DNA from: Triplophysa rosa
Taxonomy: Eukaryota > Chordata > Actinopteri > Cypriniformes > Nemacheilidae
Assembly: GCF_024868665.1 (NCBI RefSeq)
Contig: NC_079908.1
Span: 9,089,946 to 9,153,945 of the forward strand
Reading direction: 5' to 3'
DNA: 64,000 nt
A program made the translations under genes and the position numbers. Shown here piece by piece: positions 33,901 to 45,600 of this stretch (positions are counted from its first letter, which is position 1; every line of letters starts with the position of its first letter). Under the pieces are notes generated by a model. That model did no database searches and was not told the DNA's origin. It saw only the letters and a list, made by a program, of their open reading frames with translations.

Positions 33901-36877
33901 ATAGATGAGAGACAGACAGTCTCATTAAACTCTGAAACTATCTGTGTTTTGCAGCTGAAATTAAGAGAAAGCACTGGAGAAAATACAATAGCCTTGACAA
34001 GAAACGCGATAACAAGGAGGCACTCGAAACATACCTAACTGGCTCTTCTGCTGCTTCATGTTCCACATACCTAAAGCCTCGGTGATGCCGTAGACCTTCT
34101 GCCTGTAGGCATCAGTCTTGTCCCAGATGTAGGTGTATGCCAGGTTAGGGGAGGCATGGAACCACTTCTGGAGGAGATGACCCTCCACGGCCACCATAAG
34201 ATGAACTTTGGCCAGGCTGAGAGGCACGATCGCCGGGGTCATGATGACTCTGAGAAGAGAGAGGTAGCCTGAGGTCCTGGAGCTCAGATAGCACAGTATC
34301 AGACTGGTGCCGGGAATCTCCATCTGCTCGTGAAGGACCTGCAATGAGAGTTAGAAATAATGTGGGTTAGTGTCTTGTCTCTAGTATTATAGCGCTTGAC
34401 TTCCATTGTATGGACACAAAACCACAGCCATTTCTCAAAATATCTTCTTTTGTGTCATATACAGGTTTTGAATGACATGAGGGTGAATAAGTGATGACAG
34501 AAATGTAATTTTTGAACGAACTAGTCCTATGTCACGTCTAATTTTCACAACCCATTTTCCATTCAGTATGGCATGTAACCTTTTTAAGGTCCACAGAAAA
34601 GCTAATATAATAAGAAAACCTTCGTGAGAAGACATTGGAGCAGCACCTGACTCTCTGGGAGAATGTGTCTCTCTGAAGGGTCGGAGCTGAAGAAGGAGGA
34701 CAGTGGAGAGGGCAGTACGATGGGATCCGGCCTTACGAAACCACTCAGATCACAGCTGGCCATGATTTTCTCTTCCGTCTGGAGCATCACAGTGTCCATG
34801 GCATAAAAACGGTTCCAGGGTAGCCACGCCGTGCGCTCCTGACTTCGGAACGGAGCGCGCTCGAAACGCAGAGTCAGAGAGCCTCCGCCATTGGCTACCA
34901 GATCAAATCTGAAAAGAACCAACACGCAAAATAAAAGTCAGCGTGTGTACCTATAAAAAAGATTTCTTAAATTGATAGTTCACCCTCGAAAATGAATGTT
35001 CTGTCATCATTTACTCACCCTCTTGTCATTTCAAACCTGTATGAGTTTCGTTTTTTTTTCAGGAGACAAAAGAAGATATTTTGAAGAATTTGGTAACCGA
35101 AACGTGACGGCAACAATTCACTTCTATCGTATGGACACAAAACCAATGCAAGTCAATGAGTAACGGTAGACAACATTTTTCAAAATATCTTATTTTGTGT
35201 TCTGCGACAAAAGAAAGTCATACAGGTTTGAAATGACATAAGGCTGAGTAAATGATGACAGAATTTTCATTTCGGGTGAACTATCACTTAGGCCGGCCCA
35301 AGCCTTTATGGGGCCCTAAGCAGAATTTTATTTGGGGGTCCCCCTGTGCCCCCAATACAATCGACTATTGTCAATGTTTGATTATTTTCATGCACACTTT
35401 AAAGCTTCCACACCCAATTATATTAGTTGTAGCTGTGTTTGGTATGTAGGAATGTCACAAAAACACATAAACCTTGCATTACAAGTGTATTGTGATTGTC
35501 AAAACATTTGATAATTTCATTACTTCCAATTTTAGGTGAACTGTCCCTTTACATTTTGAGCACAGACCATACAAAGGTTGTGGAATTTATTGTTCAATGC
35601 ATTTAACTATTTGCAAAGATTTAAATGCAAAAATATTTTTTAGTTTATTTTAACCACAAGCTATAAGCACCCTTTGAAAGCCACACAGCCCATGAGGATG
35701 ATTTAAGCTTTTTCACATTTTTTTATTTAGTGTATTTACTTGATAACCCTTAAATTAATTTACAATATGCACAATATTATTCTTAACCTTATCCCAAATA
35801 AAACGCTGAATTGACAGATAATTATAAATTATATGAATCATATATGACAGTAGCTCCGTCTTCTTTGATTTGATTGGTCACTGCTTGCCTCTGTAACCAG
35901 TAACTCCCGCCTCCTTTCATTTGTTTTGTCAGTAATTTCCCAAATTTTGACACACACCCCAGAAAAAATAGTGGGTTCACCCTACGTGAGAAAAAAGATG
36001 TGTGTCATGAATATATTAAAAAAAGCTGTCATTTCACATGCTTTTGGGGGCCCCCTAGTGGCGGCGGGGCCCTAAGCAGCCGCTTAGTTCACTTAAAGGG
36101 ATGGCCGGCTCTGGTTACATGTAAAGAAGTTGGAATGATTAGAAGTTGACACCTACGTGCCGTCTTGTCGGGTCATGGTGTAACCATAGTGAGGATACTT
36201 CACAAAGGTAACGTTGACGCCCACCAGAGGAGTCCCGTCTGACGTTAAAACCTGACCTCGAATCAGTGATGCCAGGCTTTACACACACACACACACAAGG
36301 AACATTAGACCACACAATTATGAAAAACAATACAAAATAATTTGTACAAATGAATGAATGTGATACCTGGCATTGAAAGGGTTGATTCCTGGAATGACGT
36401 GAGTGCTGTCTTTACCCACGAGCATCTTAATTCTGTCATAGAACGAGGGCACTTTCTCGACCTCTGATTGGCTCTGTTGAATGACCTGGAGTGGGTCACG
36501 TGATCCACGGCACAGAGGATTGGCCAAACATGAGCTCTGTGTACAGCAGTCCGGATCCATGCAGTCCACCAGTCCATCTGTGTGAAAAGAACATTACAAA
36601 ATAGCTCTGTTGTATGCAATAAATCTAATATCCAATGCTAGTACTTTCAAAAATAATTTATCACACTGCAGGAGACATTTATACGGTTGAAACAGTTCAA
36701 CTTCTCGGTTTGCGGATTCACAAATCTGGTCACCCTAGATTTCTCTCAGCGGTTTCGAAGGACCAGATGGTTTAAGAAGACTTCTGAAGTCTCTCGGTTT
36801 GCCTGCCATCTTATTCTCAAAGCGTGTACTTCTGATGAACCCTTCTCAGTTCTCAAACTCTTGAGCTGCTTTGATGT

Positions 36878-36924
<47 letters not shown>

Positions 36925-39900
36925 AATAATACGTTAAAGCTCAAATGCTTTCTTATCATTATGGCAATGAAAATGAACATGTGTGTTATCTCTGTTGTTG
37001 TAATGATGTCATCACATAAAAGTGACAGACAGATCTTTGAATCCTATGATGCTCTAGTTTATCTCTCTTCCCCGATTTCACTTTTTGAGAACTTACATCA
37101 AAGTCACGGAGGGCATCGCTCACACCCCTGAGAGCTTCCCTTCCTGTTTCATCTCTCTCCTCTCATTCGCTACATTTCTCTCAGTGCACTGTACATATTC
37201 ACCCTTTTAACCCTTTTCCCTAAATGGGTCTTTCCTGATCCGGAACAAACACACAACAAGAGTCTGTAGCCAGAGAGGTTCGCTTCATGTTGTTTTGACT
37301 TGTGCTCTCTGATCTCTGCGGCTTCTATGAAGTAAAGGGCAAACAAAAGGGAGAGGAAAGAGGAAGAAACAGCGTGAAATCGTGCATGTTTGGAAAACGG
37401 GTTCCTTTGTACTGCATCTGTTTGGGTCTCGAATGGACTCTTGAAGATCGAATTAAGTGCAAAACACATGGACGAGAGTAGTTCTTTCAGGTATCTGAAA
37501 GTTGTCCAGAATATTTGATATACAAATAAACAGGAAAAACCAGTAAAAAAAATGTTAATTTAACGTTAAAATAACTAACCAAAAAGAAACATTTTCTTCT
37601 CAAAACCCTCCATCTGCCTGTTACGTATTAGTTCTGTGAAGACGCTCAGCACGTGGGACTGACTGAACCCTGGAGAGGGGTGGATACATCCACTTCTGAT
37701 ATAATCAATCTGTCCTGGGACAGCTTCACATCCCTCAACTCTTCAGACGCATCACCTTTCCATACAGATGACTTCAGCAGCTCAATCCATCTGTTCAGAA
37801 TGTGCTTCTCATAAATTGCCACGAAAAGGCAATTTTATATACATTCACCGCAGATCTCATATAGAAAGCTCTTTTCTTCTCGAGTGGATAAGCAATGTAA
37901 AATGGCTGCTATTGAAGAAGAAAGATTAAAGATTCTGATTCATGTCACATGTTTCTTTCTATGTAAAAACAGAGGAACAAAGACAGAAAGCAGCAAAGAA
38001 CACATTTTATAGAAACCATGGAGGATCAATGCGTATTTGTGTATGATAGTGTGCTACACAGACACGTGACTAACCAGTTCTACTTTAGCAACTGTTATCA
38101 TATTTTAGTAGTGTGGACCACTTATGTTTGGATAGTTTTAAGTAGAATTTGACAGAAATCATCTAAAACGTTGATGAAACATTCTTTCTGGGGCACTTTG
38201 TAACCAGAGGGAATACATGTGAACTATAGGCTATGGATTAAATTATGCATCAGCTCTTATTCCCAAATAAACATGCCAACATGCAAGGACAACCTACATT
38301 TGCTCCCGATGTAATTTCACGTAATGCTAATTTATTTGATTTAGGCCAAGGGTAACAAAACACGCCAGAAGTTCACAGTACTATAGTGAGTTGGTTGTAG
38401 AGACCTTAAAAACAGTTCATCTAAATTGTTATCATGATTGAATAAGTCTACATTTTTTTGCCGCCTGACATTTGCATCAACTTGTAACTAACTGTGTTAT
38501 TCTGTGTGATTACTTCTTTAATGGAAAGAAGAATGAAAATGCTTAGCACACCGCATTTCAGACCATCTAAGAATAATATCAATTCAATTTGATTTACTGA
38601 AAATGCTGTTCCCAGAAATCACCAATTCAGTCCAACAGGATTTTCTGTAACGTATGTTAAAAGGCCATCTTGGCCTTCTAGGCCATCTTGTGCATCCCCT
38701 TCTGCCCCCTGGTTATCTGATGTTCTCCGCGAGCATCGCGCCACGCTCAGGTCTGCTGAGAGAAAGTGCCGCAAATCTAAAGAACCCACTGACCTCGGTC
38801 TCTATCAGTCTCTCCTCTCTTCTTTCTCTGCTGATGTCTCCTTGCGAAAACTCAGTACTACCATGCTAAAATCAACAACTCGCCTGACTCTCGTACTCTC
38901 TTTAAAACCTTCTCTGCTCTTCTTTGCCCGCCTTCCCTCTCACCTGCATCGGACTTAACAGCTGATGATTTTGCATCTTTCTTCATAAATGTCAGTTCTC
39001 TGCGCCGCCGCCTCTTGGTCACGCCCAAACCCCCGACACATGCTCGCTCCCCTCTTTCTCCCTCCTATCTGAAGATGATGTTTCCAAGGTCATGTCTTCT
39101 AACCACCCAACAACCTGCCCGCTAGATCCCATCCCCACTCATCTCTTCCAGGCCATCTCTCCATTGGTTGTTCCCACTCTGACCCACATTATCAACTCGT
39201 CTCTCACCACTGGTACATTTCCTGCAGTCTTCAAAGAAGCCCGTATTACCCCACTACTGAAGAAACCCACTCTTAATCCTGCACTGTTAGATAACTACAG
39301 ACCGGTATCTCTACTCCCTTTCATCGCTAAAACTCTTGAGCGTGTTGTATGTAACCAGCTCTCCTCCTTTCTCACGCAGAACAACCTCCTGGACAGCAAC
39401 CAGTCAGGTTTCAAGAGCGGTCATTCCACTGAGACTGCGCTGCTCTCTGTCATTGAAGCCCTGAGACTGGCAAGAGCTGCCTCGAACTCATCTGTACTCA
39501 TCCTACTGGCCTCATCTATCTGCCGCCTTTGACACCGTTAACCACCACAACCTCCTGTCGACCCTCAAGGCTATGGGCGTCTCCGGAATGGTGCTACAAT
39601 GGTTCAGGTCTTACCTCTCAGAATCAGAATCAGAATCAGAAGAGCTTTATTGCCAAGTGTGCTTGCACACACAAGGAATTTTCTTTGGTGTTGGAAGCTT
39701 CTAGTACAGACATTTAACACAATGACAATACAATATAATACGATTTACAGTCTAAAAGATTCTAAATTGTGCATATATAAAAATAAAGACTATTTTACAG
39801 AAAATGGGGGATAATAACATATAAGAGACATTGTACTGGGTAGTATATAGTAGAATAAACATATTAACAGATTGTATGTACACTTGTGCAAATGGATAAT

Positions 39901-42648
39901 TTAGTAAGTAGAGGTAGTGTTATATACATGTATACATAAGATGTAGATATAATAAGGCACTATAGTGCACACTATAGGAGTAGTGGAAGTGGAATATTGC
40001 TCTTAAGGAGCAGTTATCTGTTTAGGAGGGAGATTGCCTGGGGGAAGAAGCTGCTTCTGTGTCTGGAAGTCCTGGTGTTTGGTGCTCTAAAGCGCCGGCC
40101 AGAGGGCAGCAGATCAAAGAGTTTGTGTGCTGGGTGTGTGGAGTCAATGATGATTTTTCTTGCCCTGTTTTTCACTCTGGAATCGTACAGGTCCTGAAGT
40201 GTGGGCAGAGGAGCACCAATAATTTTCTCAGCACTACGAACTGTCCGTTGTAGTCTTCGTAGGTCTGATTTGGTGGCCGAGCCATACCAAACAGTAATTG
40301 AAGTGCACAGAACAGATTCGATGACCACTGAGTAGAACTGGGTCAGTAGCTCCTGTGGTAGGTTGAACTTCCTCAATTGACGGAGGAAGTATAACCTCTG
40401 CTGGGCCTTCTTTACAATGGAGTCTATGTGGGACTCCCACTTCAGGTCCTGAGAGATGGTGGAGCCCAGGAACCTGAATGACTCCACAGTATCCACAGTG
40501 CTGTCCAGGATGGTGAGGGGAGGAAGTGATGGAGGGTTCCTTCTGAAATCCACTATCATCTCCACTGTCTTGAATGCATTCAGCTCTAGGTTGTTTTGAC
40601 TACACCAGGCAGCCAGCTGAGCAACCTCCTTTCTGTAGGCAGATTCATCACCGTCTTGAATAAGGCCAATGACTGTGGTGTCATCTGCAAACTTCAGGAG
40701 TTTGACAGAAGGGTCTGTAGAGGTGCATTCGTTTGTGTAGAGTGAATATAGCAGTGGAGAAAGAACACATCCTTGAGGAGCTCCGGTGCTGATGGTACAT
40801 GTGCTGGATTTAAATTTTCCCAACCTCACTAGCTGCTGCCTGTTCGACAGGAAGTTAATAATCCACTGACAGGTAGAGGTTGGCACAGAGAGCTGGGTAA
40901 GCTTGGGCAGGAGGAGGTCTGGGATTATGGTGTTGAAGGCCGAGCTGAAGTCTACAAACAGGATCCTGACGTAAGTCCTCAGGTAGGTCATTTAGAGTAT
41001 CCTGGAGAAGTGAGGTCTCTGAGTCCCATCCTCTCAATACAGGGGTGCTTCAGGGCTCAGTGCTTGGGCCGTTGCTCTTTTCTGTATACATGACATCCCT
41101 TGGCTCTGTCATTCGGAAACATGGGTTTTCCTATCACTGCTATGCGGATGATACACAATTCCACCTGTCATTTCAGCCTGATGATACGACTGTTTCTGCA
41201 CACATTTCAGCATGCCTGAGCGACATTTCGCTCTGGGTGAAGGACCATCACCTGCAGCTGAACCTTGCTAAAACAGAACTGCTTGTAATCCCCTCTGACC
41301 CTAAGATCCATCACAACTTCTCCATTAAACTGGGCTCATCAACCATCACATCTTCCTGGGAGTGGTGATCGATGATCAGCTAAACTTCACAGATCAGGTT
41401 GCCAGCACCACTCGGTCCTGTAGATTCATGCTCTACAATATCAGGAAAATTAGACCTTTCCTATCCAAGCATGCTACGCCGGTCCTAGTCCAGGCTCTTG
41501 TTCTGTCCAGACTGGACTATTGCAATGCGATACTAGCTGGACTTCCTGCTTGCACAACAAAACCTCTACAGAGGATCCAGAATGCAGCTGCAAGAGTGGT
41601 CTTCAATGAACCAAAGTGAGCACACGTCACCCCTCTCTTCATTAAGTTACATTGGCTCCCTATAGTCGCTCGCATCAAATTCAAAAATCTGCTCCAGGTC
41701 TACAAGACCACCAATGGTTTGGCACCCCCTTATCTTCATTCACTAATGCAGACTTATGTACCCGCCAGATCCTTACGATCCTCTGCAAACGAACGACGTC
41801 TTGTGGTGCCATCCCAAAAAGGTAAAAATTCGCTCTCACGAACCTTCTCTGGATCGGTTCCACATTTGTGGAATGATCTGCCTGCTGCTACAAGATCAGC
41901 AGATTCTGTGGCCATCTTTAAGAATCGGCTGAAAACACATCTCTTCTGTCAGCACCTGACCGATCCTTTCTGACTTCTATATCTTTTCTACTCTATCTAC
42001 ATATATATATATATATATATATTAGGGGTGGAGCCGAACCCGAATACGGTATTCGGAAAGGCACAAATAGCGTGTTTTTTACTAATACTTATTTCGAACA
42101 AATACTTAAAAAATATTTGTATTCGGGAACAAGAAAAACTTTATATCAAAAAGCTGCGTTTTCTCATGAGACCGCAGTGCATGCCCGCATGAGTGAGTGA
42201 GTGACATTCAGGAGTCGGGGGGGGAGGGAGGGGGGAAGGGGTTAAAGAGAGGTGACTGACACAGGCTGCTCCACACACAGCAACAGAGAAGGCTCGCTGA
42301 GCGAAAAAAGACTTCACTGCAGCATCACTATTTTGTTTGAATAAGATTTTTGTACCTTAAATGGGTTCCGGAGGCAGTTTTATAACTTTCGGGAAGCGGA
42401 GTTTGATCGGGAAGATATTCATTACGCTGCATTATTGACGTCTGCAGTCGGGTGCTCTCATGTTCGCTCTGTTTACGTACACTATAATGTAAATTAGAAG
42501 GTGTAACGCAAAAAATGGATTTTACCCTATTTTGAATTTACTCGAATACAAATACAAATACTTCCCCCTACAAAAATACAAATACAGATACAAATACCGG
42601 CTGCTTTGCAACACCTAACGTAATAAAATATATAAATATAATACTATA

Positions 42649-42679
<31 letters not shown>

Positions 42680-45600
42680 AACTTAGCTCTGTACACTGTA
42701 GTAGGCTTTGTGAGTGTTTTACTGCACTTATGCTTTTTGCACTACTGCACTTGTACCCGACATACAAGTTGGGTAAACAATGGAAGCAATTGGGTCAACA
42801 TTAGGAATGTTGACCCAATTGCTTCCATTGTTTACCCAACTTGTATGTCGCTTTGGATAAAAGTGTCTGCTAAATGACTAAATGTAAATGTAAAACCAAG
42901 AACAATAACCAATGGTCTGAGAAAAAAGAAAGTGGATGTAACATTAAAAGAAGTGTTTTTGGACAAGACATATATACCAGCAGAGAAAAATACAAAACAG
43001 TTACATATGGGAAAAACACTGCCACTTTAAAATATATGGTTTGGACCAGAGCCGTTGAGCATTCAATTCTTCCAACGGACATCTATGTGAGTGTCGTAAC
43101 TCTGCTTTTCAACGGCTCTGGTTTGGACTATTGGAGCTAAGATGAGAAATATGATAAAATAGTTTTTCAAATCTTGAGACGTAAACAACACTGATGCAAC
43201 ACTCATCTAAAAGAATGTCCTGTTTCAGTTTTTTAACACCGTTTGAACAAAATACAACCAACAGAAACTTAATAACCTAAGCAAAATGTTAGACGAATAT
43301 CCTTGCGCATCTGGCCTAAGGTTAACTTCCGGTCTGTGTTTGTTTTTCGGTCAGGATAGTGGCTAATAATATAACTATTTCTATTTTATTACATTTATAT
43401 TAATCTAAATTTATATAAATATTGTAGTGTACAATTACTGTTATTAAATAAACAGTTTGTCTAATTTGATTCTATATTCATTTGATTTAATAAACAATTT
43501 ATGAATGGGTCGTGTAACTTTGTCGCATTTAAGTTTAGCCAAGTAACGGTTCTTCTACTGGTAACCCAAAATAATACTGGCTAGACGTACTTTTAACTCG
43601 CTAGCTAATGTAATTTACTTGTTATTTCTTTTGATTGATATCAGAAATAATCTACAGGGACATTGGCCACAAAAGCAGTAACGTTTGTTTACTGTATGTT
43701 GCCGACAAAATTGCCTATAAAAAAAAACTGAAAGTGCTTAGGACCATTGTTTACATCTTGTGAAGTGGTCTATAAATCTTGACTTCCTCCTTACCTCCTT
43801 CATTGTCTTTGTTGTCGTTGCAGGAGGTCTCCATGGCAACGTTGCATCCCGGGCCTCTCCAACCAGTGTGACATTCACAGTGCCAGCTGTTCTGCCCCAT
43901 GATGCATTGCCCATTCCCATTGCACAGCCCAGGACACCCATCTGAGAGAGAAAGAAATCCATTGTGTGATTATAGGACTCGACCAGGAGAAATTATAACT
44001 CGCATGTTACGATACACACGGCACTCACAGAGCAATGAATATTAACAAAAGATTTCTGACAGTGGAGGACCTGTGCTCATCAACACTGATACAAGCATAC
44101 TAACACACAAACAAAACAAGAGCAACATCCATTAGTATTCTTCCTACAGCTGGACTCTAGAGCTGCAAAATCATTTCATATTCTTATGGCTGCGGATCAC
44201 ACGCTAAAGACCATGTCCTCTGCTCTGAATGCCATCATAAAACAATGACAACACATACAAATATGCGCAAATGTGTTTATTGATATGCAATGTGGAACAC
44301 ATCAAACTAAACCAAAAAAAAGGGCAGTCAAAAGTCTTTGAGAAGCACTGGAGTAACTTAAAGCAGTTTAAGGGGCGATCACATAGAATGCCCTTTTCAT
44401 GTTCGAAAACACGAGGCGCGCTGCACAGCTCTTTTGGTTGACTCGACGAAAAGTGCAGCGCGCAGCGGTTTTTTTATGTTGCTAGGTAACCACTGAAACA
44501 GCTGCCCTGTCAGTCAAGGATTATAGCGCGAGCGCTCTAATTGCTGTTAACTGTCATATTATCAGAAGCAGAGGGCGCTTACTCTGACCTTGCTCCAGGG
44601 TCAGCCAACACAAGTTTCTCCTTCATCATTGCAGTCTCCGAACATTTTAAGCAACTGTAAAGTTCAGTCACCACGTCGGAAGGTCCACCTCTCCTTTCAT
44701 TCGATTGGACAATAGGAAAAAGGCGCATGACGTCAAACGCTTTTCTGCTCAGAGTTGAGTTTTTTTTCAACTTCACGTGCTCAGAGCGCTCCGCCAAAAA
44801 CGCGAGGCGCAGCAGCACTTTCTATGTGATCGGCCTCTATGAGTGTGTGTGTGTTTACCGATGGTGCAGTGTTCTCCATTCCAGCCCTGCTCACACTGAC
44901 ACTTTCCGTCTCTGCAGGTTCCGTGTTTCACACACTGTGGGCTACACAGTCTCTGGTCACAGCTTGTGCCTGTCCAGCCCTCCTCACAGTGGCAAACACC
45001 TCCAACACACACGCCATGACTGCCACAATCTGATGAACATACCTCTGAAGAGAGAAAGACAAAGTGAGAATGTTGCTTTTACTAATTTCATTTTACCCTT
45101 TATAACCGTTTTGCTTATTTCTAGTTGTTTTAATGTAGTAAATGTATTTTAAGAGTTAAATTTGTAAAAATAGATAACTCCATCTCTGTTTTTTATTGTG
45201 CATTTCAAGCAATATCGATCAAACAGCAGGTGAGTTGTTTTGATTAAGTATAAAAAAAATACAGCAAATTGACACAATAAAAACACGATTTATGAACATT
45301 TACATTGTTATTTTAATTACTCACTATTAATATTCCATTATCATGTTAATCAATGCCTAAAATGTAAAAGCTTTAGAATTATGTTTGTATTTTACGGCAA
45401 TAAAAATGACTGTACTGTACATATCAGGGTCGACAAATCTGTCGCTTTCCTGTGGAACTGGTCTACATTTAATCTCTCGCCGTGGGTTGTCTTTTAATCT
45501 GCAGATTAAACGTGAAAGGATTTCGTTCATCGGCGGACATTCTTAGTTATTATTCATGAAAACAAACTATACAGTGATTTTCAAGAAGAAATTGTGTGTA

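Larger units (their letters stand above)
38650..42895 (+). mobile_element. L2-like LINE, interrupted by later insertions
   Basis: Sense-strand reverse transcriptase pieces: 39092-39532 ([39 protein letters not shown]), 41045-41368 ([33 protein letters not shown]), 41362-41619 ([29 protein letters not shown]) and 41719-41973 (C-terminal region ending [18 protein letters not shown]). Frames are broken by small indels, so it is dead. It is split at about 39613-40996 by an antisense Rex1-like LINE, at about 42023-42617 by a hAT-like element, and its 3' tail (42847-42895) carries a palindrome. The tail 'gtcgctttggataaaagtgt ctgctaaatgactaaatgt' is the one shared with the SINEs. Confidence 0.88.

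Noticed and set aside
34021..34070. Read-through extension of tenm2 exon 12 past its donor
   Set aside because: The frame is open for about 20 codons, but joining at 34071 gives the conserved [11 protein letters not shown] sequence. The alternative does not.
33961..34344. Evidence of frameshift in tenm2 other than the TAA
   Set aside because: All exon lengths and phases were added up. They sum to an exact number of codons and all junctions restore family sequence, so no second lesion is supported.
36871..37131. Open frame through the GA microsatellite
   Set aside because: The RERERE... run is translated dinucleotide repeat with no other coding evidence.
38654..41973. Several reverse-transcriptase-like open frames as host genes
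   Set aside because: They are pieces of two nested LINEs, not cellular genes.
44071..44085. 15-nt candidate microexon (minus) between EGF7 and EGF8 exons
   Set aside because: An AG...GT pair and correct phase are present, but the encoded residues (VLMST) do not resemble known teneurin splice-A inserts and the acceptor context is weak. It is probably chance.
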